Made by a program: the position numbers and the translations under genes. Below, one piece after another: positions 1 to 8,460 of a stretch of DNA of 64,000 bases (position 1 is its first letter; every line of letters begins with the position of its first letter). The DNA is from Paenibacillus beijingensis. Its GTDB lineage: Bacteria; Bacillota; Bacilli; Paenibacillales; Paenibacillaceae. Under the pieces are notes generated by a model, which ran no database searches, was not told the DNA's origin, and was given only the letters and a program-made list of their open reading frames with translations. The stretch lies in assembly GCF_000961095.1 (NCBI RefSeq), contig NZ_CP011058.1, forward strand, positions 1,269,001-1,333,000, written 5' to 3'.

Positions 1-61
1 TAATATAATAATCTATCGATCAGATCAGATCAGACTACTGGGAAGAGGTGATTTAGGCAAT

Positions 62-715
62 ATGAAATACTTCGCTTGTATAGGGTATGTGAACCGTCAG
101 GATTTGCTGCGTAACGCTATTCTCAGCGTTCAGCCTTATTGGCCCCACTTGATGATCATCGATAATTCCGAAGGGAGAGATTTACGCAACGCCGACTGGT
201 TGAAATCTTATGCCACGGTTTATGAGCCGCCTGTTCCTTTTAATTTTTGTCAAATGATGAATTATTTACAAAAGTTAGGCGCACAGCGAGATTGTGACTT
301 TGTGCTATTTATGCACAATGATGCAGAACCACAGCCGAATGTAGCCCAATATTTTCTGGATATGATAAAAATGTACCAATCGTCCGGCAGAAAATGGGGT
401 GTTGCTTACACAGCTTACGACATACTCGTCGCTTTCAATATAGAGGCCGCGAAGGCTGTCGGGCCGTGGGATACGAATTTGCCGAGCTACTATACCGATT
501 GTGATTACTATTGGCGGATGAAGCATTCACCGTATGAGATTATAGAAACGGGACTGCCGGTTACCCATCACAATGGGGGAGGAACAACCCACAAATCTGA
601 TTCATACAAGGGCAAGGTAAATGAATGCACATTTAAACTTTATGAACAATTTTACATTACAAAATGGGGAGGAACTTGGTATGCGGAAAAGTATCCAACT
701 CCTTTTAACCGATAA
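62..715 (+). CDS. glycosyltransferase family 2-like protein (copy 1)
   Basis: A 217-residue cytoplasmic protein with a GT-A-like layout: an N-terminal IGYVNR strand, VIDNS-like turn (IIDNSEG), an LFMHNDAE motif at about residues 80-87 in the place of the DxD metal/nucleotide-sugar site, and a C-terminal HHNGGGT segment. It is short for GT2 (usually 250-350 residues) and has no membrane segment. An AGAGGTG ribosome site precedes the ATG by about 10 bases. It heads a run of six same-strand genes for CDP-deoxysugar synthesis, so it probably transfers that sugar. The next gene is its paralogue. Donor and acceptor cannot be read from sequence. Confidence 0.75.
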   Translation: MKYFACIGYVNRQDLLRNAILSVQPYWPHLMIIDNSEGRDLRNADWLKSYATVYEPPVPFNFCQMMNYLQKLGAQRDCDFVLFMHNDAEPQPNVAQYFLDMIKMYQSSGRKWGVAYTAYDILVAFNIEAAKAVGPWDTNLPSYYTDCDYYWRMKHSPYEIIETGLPVTHHNGGGTTHKSDSYKGKVNECTFKLYEQFYITKWGGTWYAEKYPTPFNR

Positions 716-1526
716 TCTACAGCTTATTAAAAATTATTTTATGCCCCTTAACATGAAGCTTGACACCGGTTATGTGAATAGCTCTGACATGAGGTATTTG
801 CTTGGCATCGGTTATGTCAATCGCTCCGATCTGCTCGTCAAGGCGGTAACTTCCGTCTCAGATTTATGGAAAAACGTGGTCGTTATCGACAACTCTCCCT
901 CAGGAAGCTTACAGACGGAAGCGTTATTGCCTGAGGCTGTATCCGTGTACACGCCTCCCGTTCCGCTAACACTGCCTCAGACGATGAATTTGCTGCACCG
1001 AATGGCGGCCGAGCGCAACTGTGATGCCGTACTGTTCATGCATAATGATGCGGAAGCGGGAGCCGGGACACCGAACCAGCTACTGAAAAGGCTCAATAAT
1101 CTCCAAAGTACGGGTACGAGATGGGGAGCCGTAACTGCTGTCGACAATGCCTTATCCGCGTATAACATGGCTGCAGTTCGAGCGGTAGGACCTTGGGATA
1201 CGGTCTTTCCTCATTATCTTGCCGATCACGATTATCTCCGAAGATTGAAATTGAGCGGTTACGAAGTCATCCAATCCGATCTTCCCGTTCATCATCATAA
1301 TAACGGCGGAAATACAATTAAATCGAACGTCCATTTAAAAGAAATGAACGATTTGAATTTGCCGCTTTACGAAACTTATTACAACGACAAATGGGGTGGA
1401 AAAGTCGGCGCAGAGCAATATTCGTTGCTATTCAATCAATTTCCGCTGAATCCGGTCCCCGATTATTTGGCATTTGTCGATCCTGAGAACAAGGAGTTAA
1501 TGATCAATGGATCCATCCATTCATGA
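681..1526 (+). CDS. glycosyltransferase family 2-like protein (copy 2)
   Basis: Paralogue of the upstream gene: the same IGYVNR, VIDNS, LFMHNDAE, VGPWDT and KWGG landmarks occur in the same order, with a longer C-terminus (VPDYLAFVDPENK). The start at 681 has a GGAGGA site 8 bases upstream, but that site also encodes the conserved KWGG of copy 1, so it may be fortuitous. Homology to copy 1 only begins at the Met at 789, so the first 36 residues may be untranslated or a variable extension. The gene overlaps copy 1 by 35 bases if 681 is used. Likely a tandem duplication in an S-layer or cell-surface glycan locus. Confidence 0.72.
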   Translation: MRKSIQLLLTDNLQLIKNYFMPLNMKLDTGYVNSSDMRYLLGIGYVNRSDLLVKAVTSVSDLWKNVVVIDNSPSGSLQTEALLPEAVSVYTPPVPLTLPQTMNLLHRMAAERNCDAVLFMHNDAEAGAGTPNQLLKRLNNLQSTGTRWGAVTAVDNALSAYNMAAVRAVGPWDTVFPHYLADHDYLRRLKLSGYEVIQSDLPVHHHNNGGNTIKSNVHLKEMNDLNLPLYETYYNDKWGGKVGAEQYSLLFNQFPLNPVPDYLAFVDPENKELMINGSIHS

Positions 1527-2313
1527 TTTGGCAGACAAGATGAAAGTCGTGATTTTGGCCGGGGGACTAGGAACACGCATTATGGAGGAATCCGCCGTCA
1601 AACCGAAGCCAATGATCGAAATCGGGGGGATGCCTATTTTATGGCACATCATGAAGAGCTTTTCCACTTTCGGATTCAAACATTTCATCATTTGCCTGGG
1701 GTATAAAGGTCATGTGATTAAAGATTATTTCGCCCGCTATTATTTGCACCATTCCGATGTTACGTTTAACTATAATGGCCGGAACGACTATATCGCTCAT
1801 CATTCTGCAGTTGAGCCGTGGACAGTGACGTTAGTTGATACCGGGCAGCACTCCATGACCGGAGGACGAGTGAAACGCGTCGCTGATTATGTCGGAAATG
1901 ATCCGTTTATCCTCACTTATGGAGACGCCGTATCCGATATCGATTTAAATCTTTTGCTTACCTTTCATTTATCCCATGGGAGGCTTGCGACCGTATCGGC
2001 GGTTCAGCCTAGCGGCAGATTCGGAGCGCTGAGCCTGGACAGCAATAAGAAAGTCGTTTCGTTTAAAGAGAAGCCTAAAGGAGACGGACAATGGAGTAGC
2101 GCGGGATTTTTCGTGATGCATCCGGACGTTATGGATTATATCAAAGGTGATCAAACGATTTTGGAGAAAGAACCGCTGGAGAATTTGGCCAAGGACGGCC
2201 AATTAATGGCTTATAAGCATACTGGATTTTGGCATCCGATGGATACGATGAAGGACAAGAACGAGCTTGAGCATCTATGGAATACGCACCAGGCTCCGTG
2301 GAAACGGTGGTGA
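1507..2313 (+). CDS. rfbF: glucose-1-phosphate cytidylyltransferase
   Basis: Makes CDP-glucose from CTP and glucose-1-phosphate, the first step to CDP-6-deoxysugars. The nucleotidyltransferase signature VILAGGLGTRI with KPKPMIEIGG at about residues 14-41 is followed by the family landmarks LGYKG, TYGDAVSD, KEKPKG and FWHPMDTMKD. Length 268 is close to the usual 255-260. The start at 1507 has AAGGAG ten bases upstream; most homologues begin at the internal MKVVILAGG (1540), which lacks a ribosome site here. It overlaps the preceding glycosyltransferase by 20 bases and the next gene closely, showing translational coupling. Confidence 0.93.
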   Translation: MDPSIHDLADKMKVVILAGGLGTRIMEESAVKPKPMIEIGGMPILWHIMKSFSTFGFKHFIICLGYKGHVIKDYFARYYLHHSDVTFNYNGRNDYIAHHSAVEPWTVTLVDTGQHSMTGGRVKRVADYVGNDPFILTYGDAVSDIDLNLLLTFHLSHGRLATVSAVQPSGRFGALSLDSNKKVVSFKEKPKGDGQWSSAGFFVMHPDVMDYIKGDQTILEKEPLENLAKDGQLMAYKHTGFWHPMDTMKDKNELEHLWNTHQAPWKRW

Positions 2314-2318
2314 CGGGA

Positions 2319-3398
2319 ATGATAGACCCCTCTTTCTGGAAAGGCAAGTCGGTCTTCATCACCGGTAATACAGGTTTCAAAGGCTCATGGATCAGCATGT
2401 GGCTGCATTCGCTGGGAGCCAATGTGACAGGCTATTCGCTTCAACCCCATACGAACCCCAGCTTGTTTGAGCTTTGCCGTTTATACCAATTGGTGCCCAC
2501 CCATTATGCCGATATCCGCGACAAAAAAACGTTGACTGAGGCGTTACGGAAAGCCGATCCCGATATCGTCATTCATATGGCCGCACAACCGATTGTTAGA
2601 GAATCATATCAGCATCCGCTCGATACGTATGAAATCAATGTCATGGGAACTGTTAATTTGCTTGAAGCTGTCCGCGAGATGGCAGCCAGTAACGGACGAA
2701 TTCAAGTGTTCCTTAATGTCACTAGCGATAAATGCTATGAAAATAACGAATGGCCATGGGGTTATCGGGAGAACGACCGGCTTGGAGGGCATGATCCGTA
2801 TTCCAACTCCAAAGCTTGTTCGGAACTCGTGACTTCGGCTTATCGAAATTCTTTTTTCCACTCGGGCTCAGACCTCAAAGTAGCGGTAGCTACCGCCAGA
2901 GCAGGGAACGTCATCGGCGGAGGCGACTGGTCCAAGGATCGGTTAGTGCCTGATTGCATCAACGCTCTGCACCATAATCGGAGCATTGTTATCCGCAACC
3001 CCCATGCTCTGCGCCCGTGGCAGCATGTGCTCGAGCCAGTGTCCGGATATATCCTCCTGGCGCAGCAATTGTACCTGCATGGATCGGCCTATGCCCAAGC
3101 TTGGAACTTCGGCCCCTATGAACAAGATGTAAAGTCGGTACAGTGGATCGTCAATAGTTTATGCCGCAAATGGGGACAGTCCGCCTCTTTCGACATTCAG
3201 CCTGGGGACCATCCGCACGAGGCTCAATTGTTAAAGCTCGATTGCTCCAAAGCTATAGCTGAGCTGGGCTGGAAGCCGAAATGGCATTTGGATACGGCGC
3301 TCGATAAAGTGGTGGAATGGGCGCGAGCCTATGAAGAACAAAGAGATCTTCTGACGTTTACATTGTCGCAGATCGACGAATACATTCATACCAGCTAG
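2319..3398 (+). CDS. rfbG: CDP-glucose 4,6-dehydratase
   Basis: Extended SDR enzyme converting CDP-glucose to CDP-4-keto-6-deoxyglucose. Visible: the NAD-binding TGNTGFKGSW near the N-terminus, HMAAQPIVRESY, the TSDKCYEN catalytic segment with the YSNSK (YxxxK) motif, and the RPWQHVLEP sugar-binding loop typical of RfbG. The start is set at MIDPSFWKGK because homologues begin there; an upstream in-frame ATG at 2277 would overlap rfbF by 37 bases. About 359 residues, normal for the family. No RfbH-type 3-dehydrase follows, so this locus does not make 3,6-dideoxysugars by the usual route. Confidence 0.93.
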   Translation: MIDPSFWKGKSVFITGNTGFKGSWISMWLHSLGANVTGYSLQPHTNPSLFELCRLYQLVPTHYADIRDKKTLTEALRKADPDIVIHMAAQPIVRESYQHPLDTYEINVMGTVNLLEAVREMAASNGRIQVFLNVTSDKCYENNEWPWGYRENDRLGGHDPYSNSKACSELVTSAYRNSFFHSGSDLKVAVATARAGNVIGGGDWSKDRLVPDCINALHHNRSIVIRNPHALRPWQHVLEPVSGYILLAQQLYLHGSAYAQAWNFGPYEQDVKSVQWIVNSLCRKWGQSASFDIQPGDHPHEAQLLKLDCSKAIAELGWKPKWHLDTALDKVVEWARAYEEQRDLLTFTLSQIDEYIHTS

Positions 3399-3414
3399 AG
3401 GAGGAATGCAGGAA

Positions 3415-3864
3415 ATGATTGAGGGTGTAAAAGTGACCCCATTAAAACAAATTGTTGATGAACGCGGTAAAATCATGCAAATGCTGCGTGCGGATGACCC
3501 CGTTTTCGTTAATTTCGGTGAAATTTATTTCTCATTCATCCATCCCGGCGTCATCAAAGGGTGGCATCTGCACCGCAAAATGATCCTTAATTATGCGGTA
3601 CCTCATGGCCACATTAAATTTGTTCTGTACGATGCCAGGGTAGACAGTCCCACCTACAAAATGATTCAAGAACTATATTTAGGTCCCGACAATCATTGCT
3701 TGGTGACGGTCCCCCCCTATGTATGGAACGGATTTAAAGGTATCGGAACAGAGACGGCTATTGTCGCCAATTGTGCCTCAATTCCACATGATGCAGGGGA
3801 AATTGTGAGAATGGATCCTTTTGACCCGGCCATTCCTTATGATTGGAGCTTGAAGCATAGATGA
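3415..3864 (+). CDS. dTDP-4-dehydrorhamnose 3,5-epimerase-like protein (RmlC-like cupin)
   Basis: A cupin of about 149 residues that resembles Rml[15 protein letters not shown] corresponds to the RmlC stretch that holds the catalytic His, and [13 protein letters not shown] to the C-terminal half of the barrel. In this setting it probably epimerises C3 and/or C5 of CDP-4-keto-6-deoxyglucose rather than a dTDP sugar (inference from neighbours). It is shorter than RmlC (about 180). AGGAGG at 3399-3404 lies ten bases before the ATG at 3415, which favours that start over 3406. It overlaps the next gene by 4 bases (ATGA). Confidence 0.82.
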
Positions 3865-4817
3865 GTAAGACGGTACTCATTACTGGAGGACTGGGATATG
3901 TCGGAGGGCGCATAGCACAATATATGGAACAAACGACCGAATATACGGTTAAAATCGGAACTCGGCGGAAAGACATCTCCCCTCCTTCTTGGCTAAAGCG
4001 GGGTACAATCGAACCGATGAACCTTCTGTCGGAAGACGATTTGGACCGAGCCTGTGAGTCGGTGGACATTATCATCCATATGGCAGCCGTCAATGAAATT
4101 GAATCACTGGCAAACCCGGAGCAAGCGGTAGCGATCAACACTTTGGGCACGATGAAATTGCTTCAGGCCGCGGAACGGGCTAAGGTGAACAAATTCGTAT
4201 ATTTCTCAACTGCCCATATTTATGGCCCTTTAACCGGAACGATCACCGAGGACACTGTTCCTCAGCCCGTTCATCCTTATGCCATTACCCACTTGGCTGC
4301 TGAACACTTTATTCTTGCGGAACACGCCAAAGGAAAGCTGGAAGGACTCATTATCCGGCTATCCAACGGATTTGGAGTTCCGGCGTTGGATCATGTCGAT
4401 CGTTGGACGTTAATTGCTAACGACTTGTGCCGGCAAGCCGCAACGGCAAAGAAGCTGGAGCTGCGCTCTTCCGGTCTGCAGTACAGAGATTTCGTCACTT
4501 TAACCGATGTTAGCCGAGCCGTCGTTCATCTTCTGGAGCAAATCGATCCCACTTATCCTGACCGGATATTCAATGTTGGCGGAGAATGTTCGATACAAAT
4601 TATCGATTTAGTGAACACGATCATAGAGAGATGTTCCGCCGTCCTTGAATATACGCCTTCTTTATATTTACCTGAGCCAACCAAACCAGAGCAGCTGCCG
4701 CCGCCCCTGGACTATCGAATCGACCGTTTGAAGAAAACCGGATTCACCTTATACAAGCCGCTCCATGACGAAATTGATGCCACTCTTCGTTATTGCCAGA
4801 CAATTTTTCAAACCTGA
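3861..4817 (+). CDS. NAD-dependent epimerase/dehydratase with YxxxH in place of YxxxK
   Basis: Extended SDR of 318 residues with N-terminal [10 protein letters not shown] and a DVSRAV / FNVGG sugar-binding half. As the last gene of the CDP-sugar operon it is the likely 4-keto reductase that gives the final CDP-6-deoxyhexose (inference). The expected YxxxK reads YAITH, so the catalytic Lys is His; Tyr is kept and the Ser/Thr position is the FSTAHIYG segment. Either this is a subfamily that tolerates the change or the enzyme is altered. Starts in a 4-base ATGA overlap with the epimerase. A hairpin with a T-run at 4957-4999 can end the operon. Confidence 0.85.
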
Positions 4818-4956
4818 TGAGAGCAACAAAATAGGGCTGTCAACAAGTATAGTTCGTTTACTGTACGTCCATTTCTGTGGATACAACAAGATAAGAGGAC
4901 TTAGGCGGATAGAAGATGATTCCTTTCTTTATCGAGGCTACTGAAGAACTGTGTTT

Positions 4957-4999
4957 AAAGACGACCATTTATCCATATTTTGGATGAAAGGTCGTCTTT
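4957..4999 (+). terminator. rho-independent terminator of the CDP-sugar operon
   Basis: Perfect 10-bp arms AAAGACGACC (4957-4966) and GGTCGTCTTT (4990-4999) around a 23-base loop, followed by more T residues. It lies 140 bases past the last sugar gene and just before the transposase remnant, so it could instead be part of that element's end. The stretch 4818-4956 shows nothing else. Confidence 0.65.
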
Positions 5000-5032
5000 T
5001 TGCTATTCCAAAAGGACCGTAGTCCAGATCTC

Positions 5033-5752
5033 TTACTTTATCAGTTTCAATATTCTCTTTAGGTTTACAGTGAAAATCGCCATTGCGCCTTGTAACTCCA
5101 TGCCAACAAGACCCGAGGAGGACGCTACGTCATACCCTTGCCTGTGTTTGAGTTCACTGTTCTTCGCCTCAATTTTGTAGAGAATCCGCAACTGCTCAAG
5201 GTCATCTGCGACCGTTTCTTTGAGCAGATTGAGCGGTTCTTTTATCTTGGGAAGCTCGCAGACACCTCCTTCTGCTTCAAGAACATCAATAAGTTTCTGG
5301 CAGTAGGCAATTTCGTCTTCAAGCACATCGCTGGTATTTTTCACCGGAAACTTGGCTTTTAGTAGTTTGTCGACCGTGTAGACGGCTTTTCTCAGTTTTC
5401 GGGAACAGTCCTGCAAAATTTCTCGAGGGGCCTTCTGGTTGTAGCGAGCTTTCGTGTGCGTCGCATCGACAATAATCGCCTTGCTTTCGACGAGGTCAGC
5501 ATCAGATAACTCAAAAATTGCCTTGAGCAGCAAGTACTTGAACATCCGAATCGGATCGATCGTATTTCTGCCGTTGTCCAGACAGTAGTTCTCTTTTAGT
5601 TCTTCATACACAAAGGAAAAGTCAACAAGCTCATTGATTTGCCGCAGCATATTAGAAAAAAGGTACAGCCATCTCACTTTTCTTGAGTGACTGTACCTTT
5701 CAAACTTCAAAAGGACTTTTTCAGTGGCCTCTGCGCTACGCGGTTTTTTCAT
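5033..5752 (-). pseudogene. IS1182-type transposase with in-frame internal deletions
   Basis: The 239-residue product starts like IS1182/IS5-group transposases (RYSHSRKVRWLYLFSNMLRQINELVDFSF; DUF772-like N-terminus with DPIRMFKYLLLK) but jumps after FELSD straight to VESKAIIVDATHTKARYN, and later from NLLKETVADD to LEQLRILYKIEAKNSELKHRQGYD. Full-length relatives are about 450-480 residues, so roughly half the catalytic core, including part of the DDE triad region, has gone while the frame stayed open. It cannot be an active transposase. No clear terminal inverted repeats were found. Confidence 0.8.
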
Positions 5753-6048
5753 ATTATGGTTGTGAGTCCTTGTTCTTTGGGTTAGACAAGAATCTGCATC
5801 CTTACCCGATTACGGACAAGAACTTGCATTGATTTCCGAATTGATCTCGAGAGCACATCGGGCAGCGTGGGGATAAGTTGAATATCTGGGGCATTAGCTC
5901 AACTTGGAGAGTGCTTTGCATGGCATGCAAGAGGGTTATCCCCCTTGGCTCCATATAGCACACAAGACGTCCACTGACATAGTGGCGTTTTTTGCTATTT
6001 GGAGCCGAGAAGGGAGCTGGAGACAAGCGAGCTTTATGTAAAAAAATC
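5753..6048. other. gene-poor stretch with a 14-bp imperfect direct repeat
   Basis: No convincing gene. ACAAGAATCTGCAT (5786-5799) and ACAAGAACTTGCAT (5816-5829) are near-identical copies 30 bases apart and may belong to the transposon end. A small hairpin CCACT-GACAT-AGTGG (5971-5985) followed by a T-rich run could be a weak terminator. Confidence 0.4.
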
Positions 6049-6077
6049 TTGACACAATGTATCCTTAACAGTACATT
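6049..6077 (+). promoter_or_regulatory. sigma-A promoter with dyad in the spacer, upstream of the membrane protein/XRE pair
   Basis: TTGACA at 6049-6054, 17-base spacer and TACATT at 6072-6077. AATGTA (6056-6061) and TACATT (6072-6077) form an inverted repeat that overlaps the spacer and the -10 element, as expected for autoregulation by the XRE repressor encoded second in the operon (inference). Confidence 0.55.
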
Positions 6078-6129
6078 ATGTATAGAAATATTTACTTGCT
6101 AATTAATAGAAGATAAGCGGAGGAGATGT

Positions 6130-6579
6130 TTGTTGTCCTATCAAGAGAAGAAGAATATTGTATCGCTAATCAGCACGATTGTTGTATTTGGAGCTTATTG
6201 TTGGAATGTCTATTTACGGTACAATGATACGAACATGGAAGGGGCAGAGCTTTTCCGTTTCTGGGGTGCCGCGATCTTAATTCTCGTCCCGGTATCGATG
6301 GTGGCGAGAATGATCATCGAGATCATATTCATTATCATCAACTGGCTCTCGACGAAAGAAGCAGCACCTTCCTTCGCTGACGAGCTCGACAAGATCATCG
6401 AATTGAAGGCCATTAGAATTTCCTATTTTGTGTTCATTCTCGGGTTTCTGCTTGCAATGGGTTCCTTAGTTCTTCAAATGAAGCTATCCTCAATGTTCAT
6501 CATCATGTTTCTTTCAGGATTCACGGCCGATGTAGCCGGCATCATCTGGCGACTCTATCTCTATCGGAAAGGTGTTTAA
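6130..6579 (+). CDS. four-helix membrane protein of unknown function (DUF2178-like)
   Basis: A 149-residue integral membrane protein with four hydrophobic segments (about residues 12-30, 45-68, 95-115 and 120-140) and a short charged loop STKEAAPSFADELDK between the second and third. Ribosome site GGAGGAG at 6119-6125; the start is TTG at 6130 or 6133. It sits directly upstream of a small XRE regulator; such pairs of a DUF2178-like membrane protein with an HTH protein of this size are common in Firmicutes, but the function is not known. The family name is from layout and context only. Confidence 0.65.
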   Translation: MLSYQEKKNIVSLISTIVVFGAYCWNVYLRYNDTNMEGAELFRFWGAAILILVPVSMVARMIIEIIFIIINWLSTKEAAPSFADELDKIIELKAIRISYFVFILGFLLAMGSLVLQMKLSSMFIIMFLSGFTADVAGIIWRLYLYRKGV

Positions 6580-6580
6580 A

Positions 6581-6802
6581 ATGGTCAAATGTCACATCAG
6601 CAACAACATTCGTAGTCTGAGGTTCAACAAGAACGAGATGACCCAGCAACAACTGGCCGATCTAGTAGGTGTGACAAGGCAAACAATAGTTGCGATTGAA
6701 AAAGGCAAATACTCGCCTTCGTTAGAGTTGGCTTTCCGCATTGCGCGCGTATTCAATCTTCATGTCGAGGAGGTCTTCACTTACGAGGAAGAACATGATT
6801 AA
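6581..6802 (+). CDS. XRE-family HTH transcriptional regulator (YozG/YvaO-like)
   Basis: A 73-residue DNA-binding protein that is almost only helix-turn-helix: NNIRSLRFNKNEMTQQQLADLVGVTRQTIVAIEKGKYSPSLELAFRIARVF, ending in VEEVFTYEEE. The recognition helix is VTRQTIVAIEKGKY. ATG at 6581 comes one base after the stop of the membrane protein gene, so they are co-transcribed. It probably represses its own promoter at 6049-6077. Confidence 0.88.
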   Translation: MVKCHISNNIRSLRFNKNEMTQQQLADLVGVTRQTIVAIEKGKYSPSLELAFRIARVFNLHVEEVFTYEEEHD

Positions 6803-6878
6803 TTGCGAAGAGCGGATTAATTGTGGGAGTACTGTTTATGATCACGGTTCGGCAAATACCTAGATCAAGGAGAGCACA

Positions 6879-7508
6879 ATGAAGATAACAGCCTCGAATC
6901 TCATCCGTTGGGCAGGTTTATCAGCTGTGGTGGCAGGGATCCTTTTCGTGGTCATTCAGATGATCCATCCACCTGAAATTCTTTCGTCGGTCACCACCGG
7001 CGCATGGGCAATCGTCCACTACTTGACCATCGCCATGTCCCTCTTCGGCCTGCTTGGCATTGCGGGGATCTACGCAAGGCAAGTGAAAGAGGCCGGTTGG
7101 CTTGGTCTGGCCGGCTTTCTCCTGTATAGCCTCTGGCTGGTGCTCGTGACGGCCTTTACCTTCGCCGAAGCCTTTATCTTGCCGCTGTTGGCGACCGACG
7201 CACCGAAGTTTGTAGAGGGCTTCTTGGGGCTCTCCAGTGGGTCCGCCGGCGAGATGAGCCTCGGAGCCCTCACAGCAGCACCGCCGGTATCAGGGGTACT
7301 GTATATGCTCGGCGGTCTGCTGGTTGGCATCGCTACGTTCCGCGCCGGTATCCTGCCGCGCTGGGCGGCCGGCGTGCTTGCCTTCGGGGCCGTATCGGCC
7401 CTCGCGGCTTCGCTGCTCCCGCACGGACTCGGGCGGATAGCGGCGGTGCCGGTGGGGTTAGGTCTGGCTTGGCTGGGATATGCGCTCTGGTCTGAACGGC
7501 GAGAGTAA
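6879..7508 (+). CDS. multi-pass membrane protein, DUF4386-like
   Basis: A 209-residue hydrophobic protein with about six membrane helices; N-terminal LIRWAGLSAVVAGILFVV and a central HYLTIAMSLFGLLGIAGIYARQ resemble DUF4386/hypothetical membrane proteins. Ribosome site AAGGAG is 7 bases before the ATG. The gene becomes markedly GC-rich from about 7080 onward, unlike the AT-richer genes before it. Function unknown; the family assignment is tentative. Confidence 0.65.
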   Translation: MKITASNLIRWAGLSAVVAGILFVVIQMIHPPEILSSVTTGAWAIVHYLTIAMSLFGLLGIAGIYARQVKEAGWLGLAGFLLYSLWLVLVTAFTFAEAFILPLLATDAPKFVEGFLGLSSGSAGEMSLGALTAAPPVSGVLYMLGGLLVGIATFRAGILPRWAAGVLAFGAVSALAASLLPHGLGRIAAVPVGLGLAWLGYALWSERRE

Positions 7509-7758
7509 GCCCGGAACCCTTCCCTGGCAGTGGAAGCCCCCAGCTCCGCCAAACCGGAGCCGAATAAGTTCGCTGGAAACTGCATGGAGTGGACAGCGGC
7601 CATACGGCCGCTTGTCTCAGTTGTGTACTCGATAGTCACCCTATTAATCACCACCGATGGTGATGACGCCTCACCACGTGGCCCGGTATCTTCGGAACGC
7701 GCTATGAAACGCACACTGCACAGCGTAAATCTGTCCAAGGAGCTGAAAATAAAAGCGA

Positions 7759-8460
7759 ATGTCTAAAAATGAAGGTCGAGCCCCCGATGTGCCTCAGCTC
7801 AATGAGTTAGGGAAACCTACGTCACAGAAAACCAAAGCGCCGGCAAAAGCAGTTTCGGCAGGGTGGCTCGTGCCCGCCGCACTGCTCGTGCTGAGCGCCG
7901 TTCCGCTCGCCGCCGGCGCCTTCCGCCTAACCGAGCTGGCCGGCGGAGCGGAAATCTCGCCGGCCAACGCACGATTCTTTGCGTCGCCCCTGCCGGTTGT
8001 GCTGCATATCTTGAGCGCCAGCGTGTATGCCATCCTGGGCGCGTTCCAGTTCGTAACCAATTTCCGGCGGCGCAGGCCCGGCTGGCACCGCGCGACCGGG
8101 CGGCTACTGGTTCCATTCGGACTGCTGGTTGGGCTTTCAGGGCTGTGGATGACCCTGTTCTATCCCCGCCCGGATGGCACCGGTGAGCTGCTTTATGCAT
8201 TGCGGCTCCTGTTTGGGTCGGCCATGGTCGTGTCCATCCTCCTCGGCTTTACCGCGATCCGGCGAGGGGACGTGATCCGGCACCGTGCATGGATGATGCG
8301 CGGCTACGCGATCGGGCTTGGCGCGGGCACGCAGGTGCTGACCCAGTTGGGCGGGGCATTGATCGTTGGCCCGCCGAGTGAGCTCAGCGGAGCGCTACTG
8401 ATGGGCGCGGGCTGGGTGATCAACCTCGCCGTGGCCGAATGGGCCATCCGTATGAATTAA
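7759..8460 (+). CDS. DUF2306-type membrane protein
   Basis: A 233-residue protein: a charged 30-residue N-tail, then membrane helices LVPAALLVLSAVPLAAGAF, PVVLHILSASVYAILGAFQF, FGLLVGLSGLWMTLFY, AMVVSILLGFTAI and IGLGAGTQVLTQL. Conserved features of DUF2306 are HILSASVYAILGAFQF, RRRRPGWHRATGRL and IRRGDVIRHRAWMMRGYAI with several His that may bind haem or metal in the membrane. Very GC-rich compared with the window average. No strong ribosome site, so the start is uncertain. Function unknown. Confidence 0.75.
   Translation: MSKNEGRAPDVPQLNELGKPTSQKTKAPAKAVSAGWLVPAALLVLSAVPLAAGAFRLTELAGGAEISPANARFFASPLPVVLHILSASVYAILGAFQFVTNFRRRRPGWHRATGRLLVPFGLLVGLSGLWMTLFYPRPDGTGELLYALRLLFGSAMVVSILLGFTAIRRGDVIRHRAWMMRGYAIGLGAGTQVLTQLGGALIVGPPSELSGALLMGAGWVINLAVAEWAIRMN

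Noticed and set aside
18..34. GATCA tandem repeat near the window start
   Set aside because: Only about three units; likely chance.
621..680. Longer N-terminus of the second glycosyltransferase
   Set aside because: These codons lie inside the upstream gene and have no ribosome site.
5802..6026. Minus-strand ORF with CPMC and GNQC
   Set aside because: No start context, and the DNA shows repeats and hairpins; not convincing as a zinc protein.
7530..7766. 78-residue ORF between the two GC-rich membrane genes
   Set aside because: No ribosome site or recognisable composition; it is in the gap and overlaps the next gene's start.
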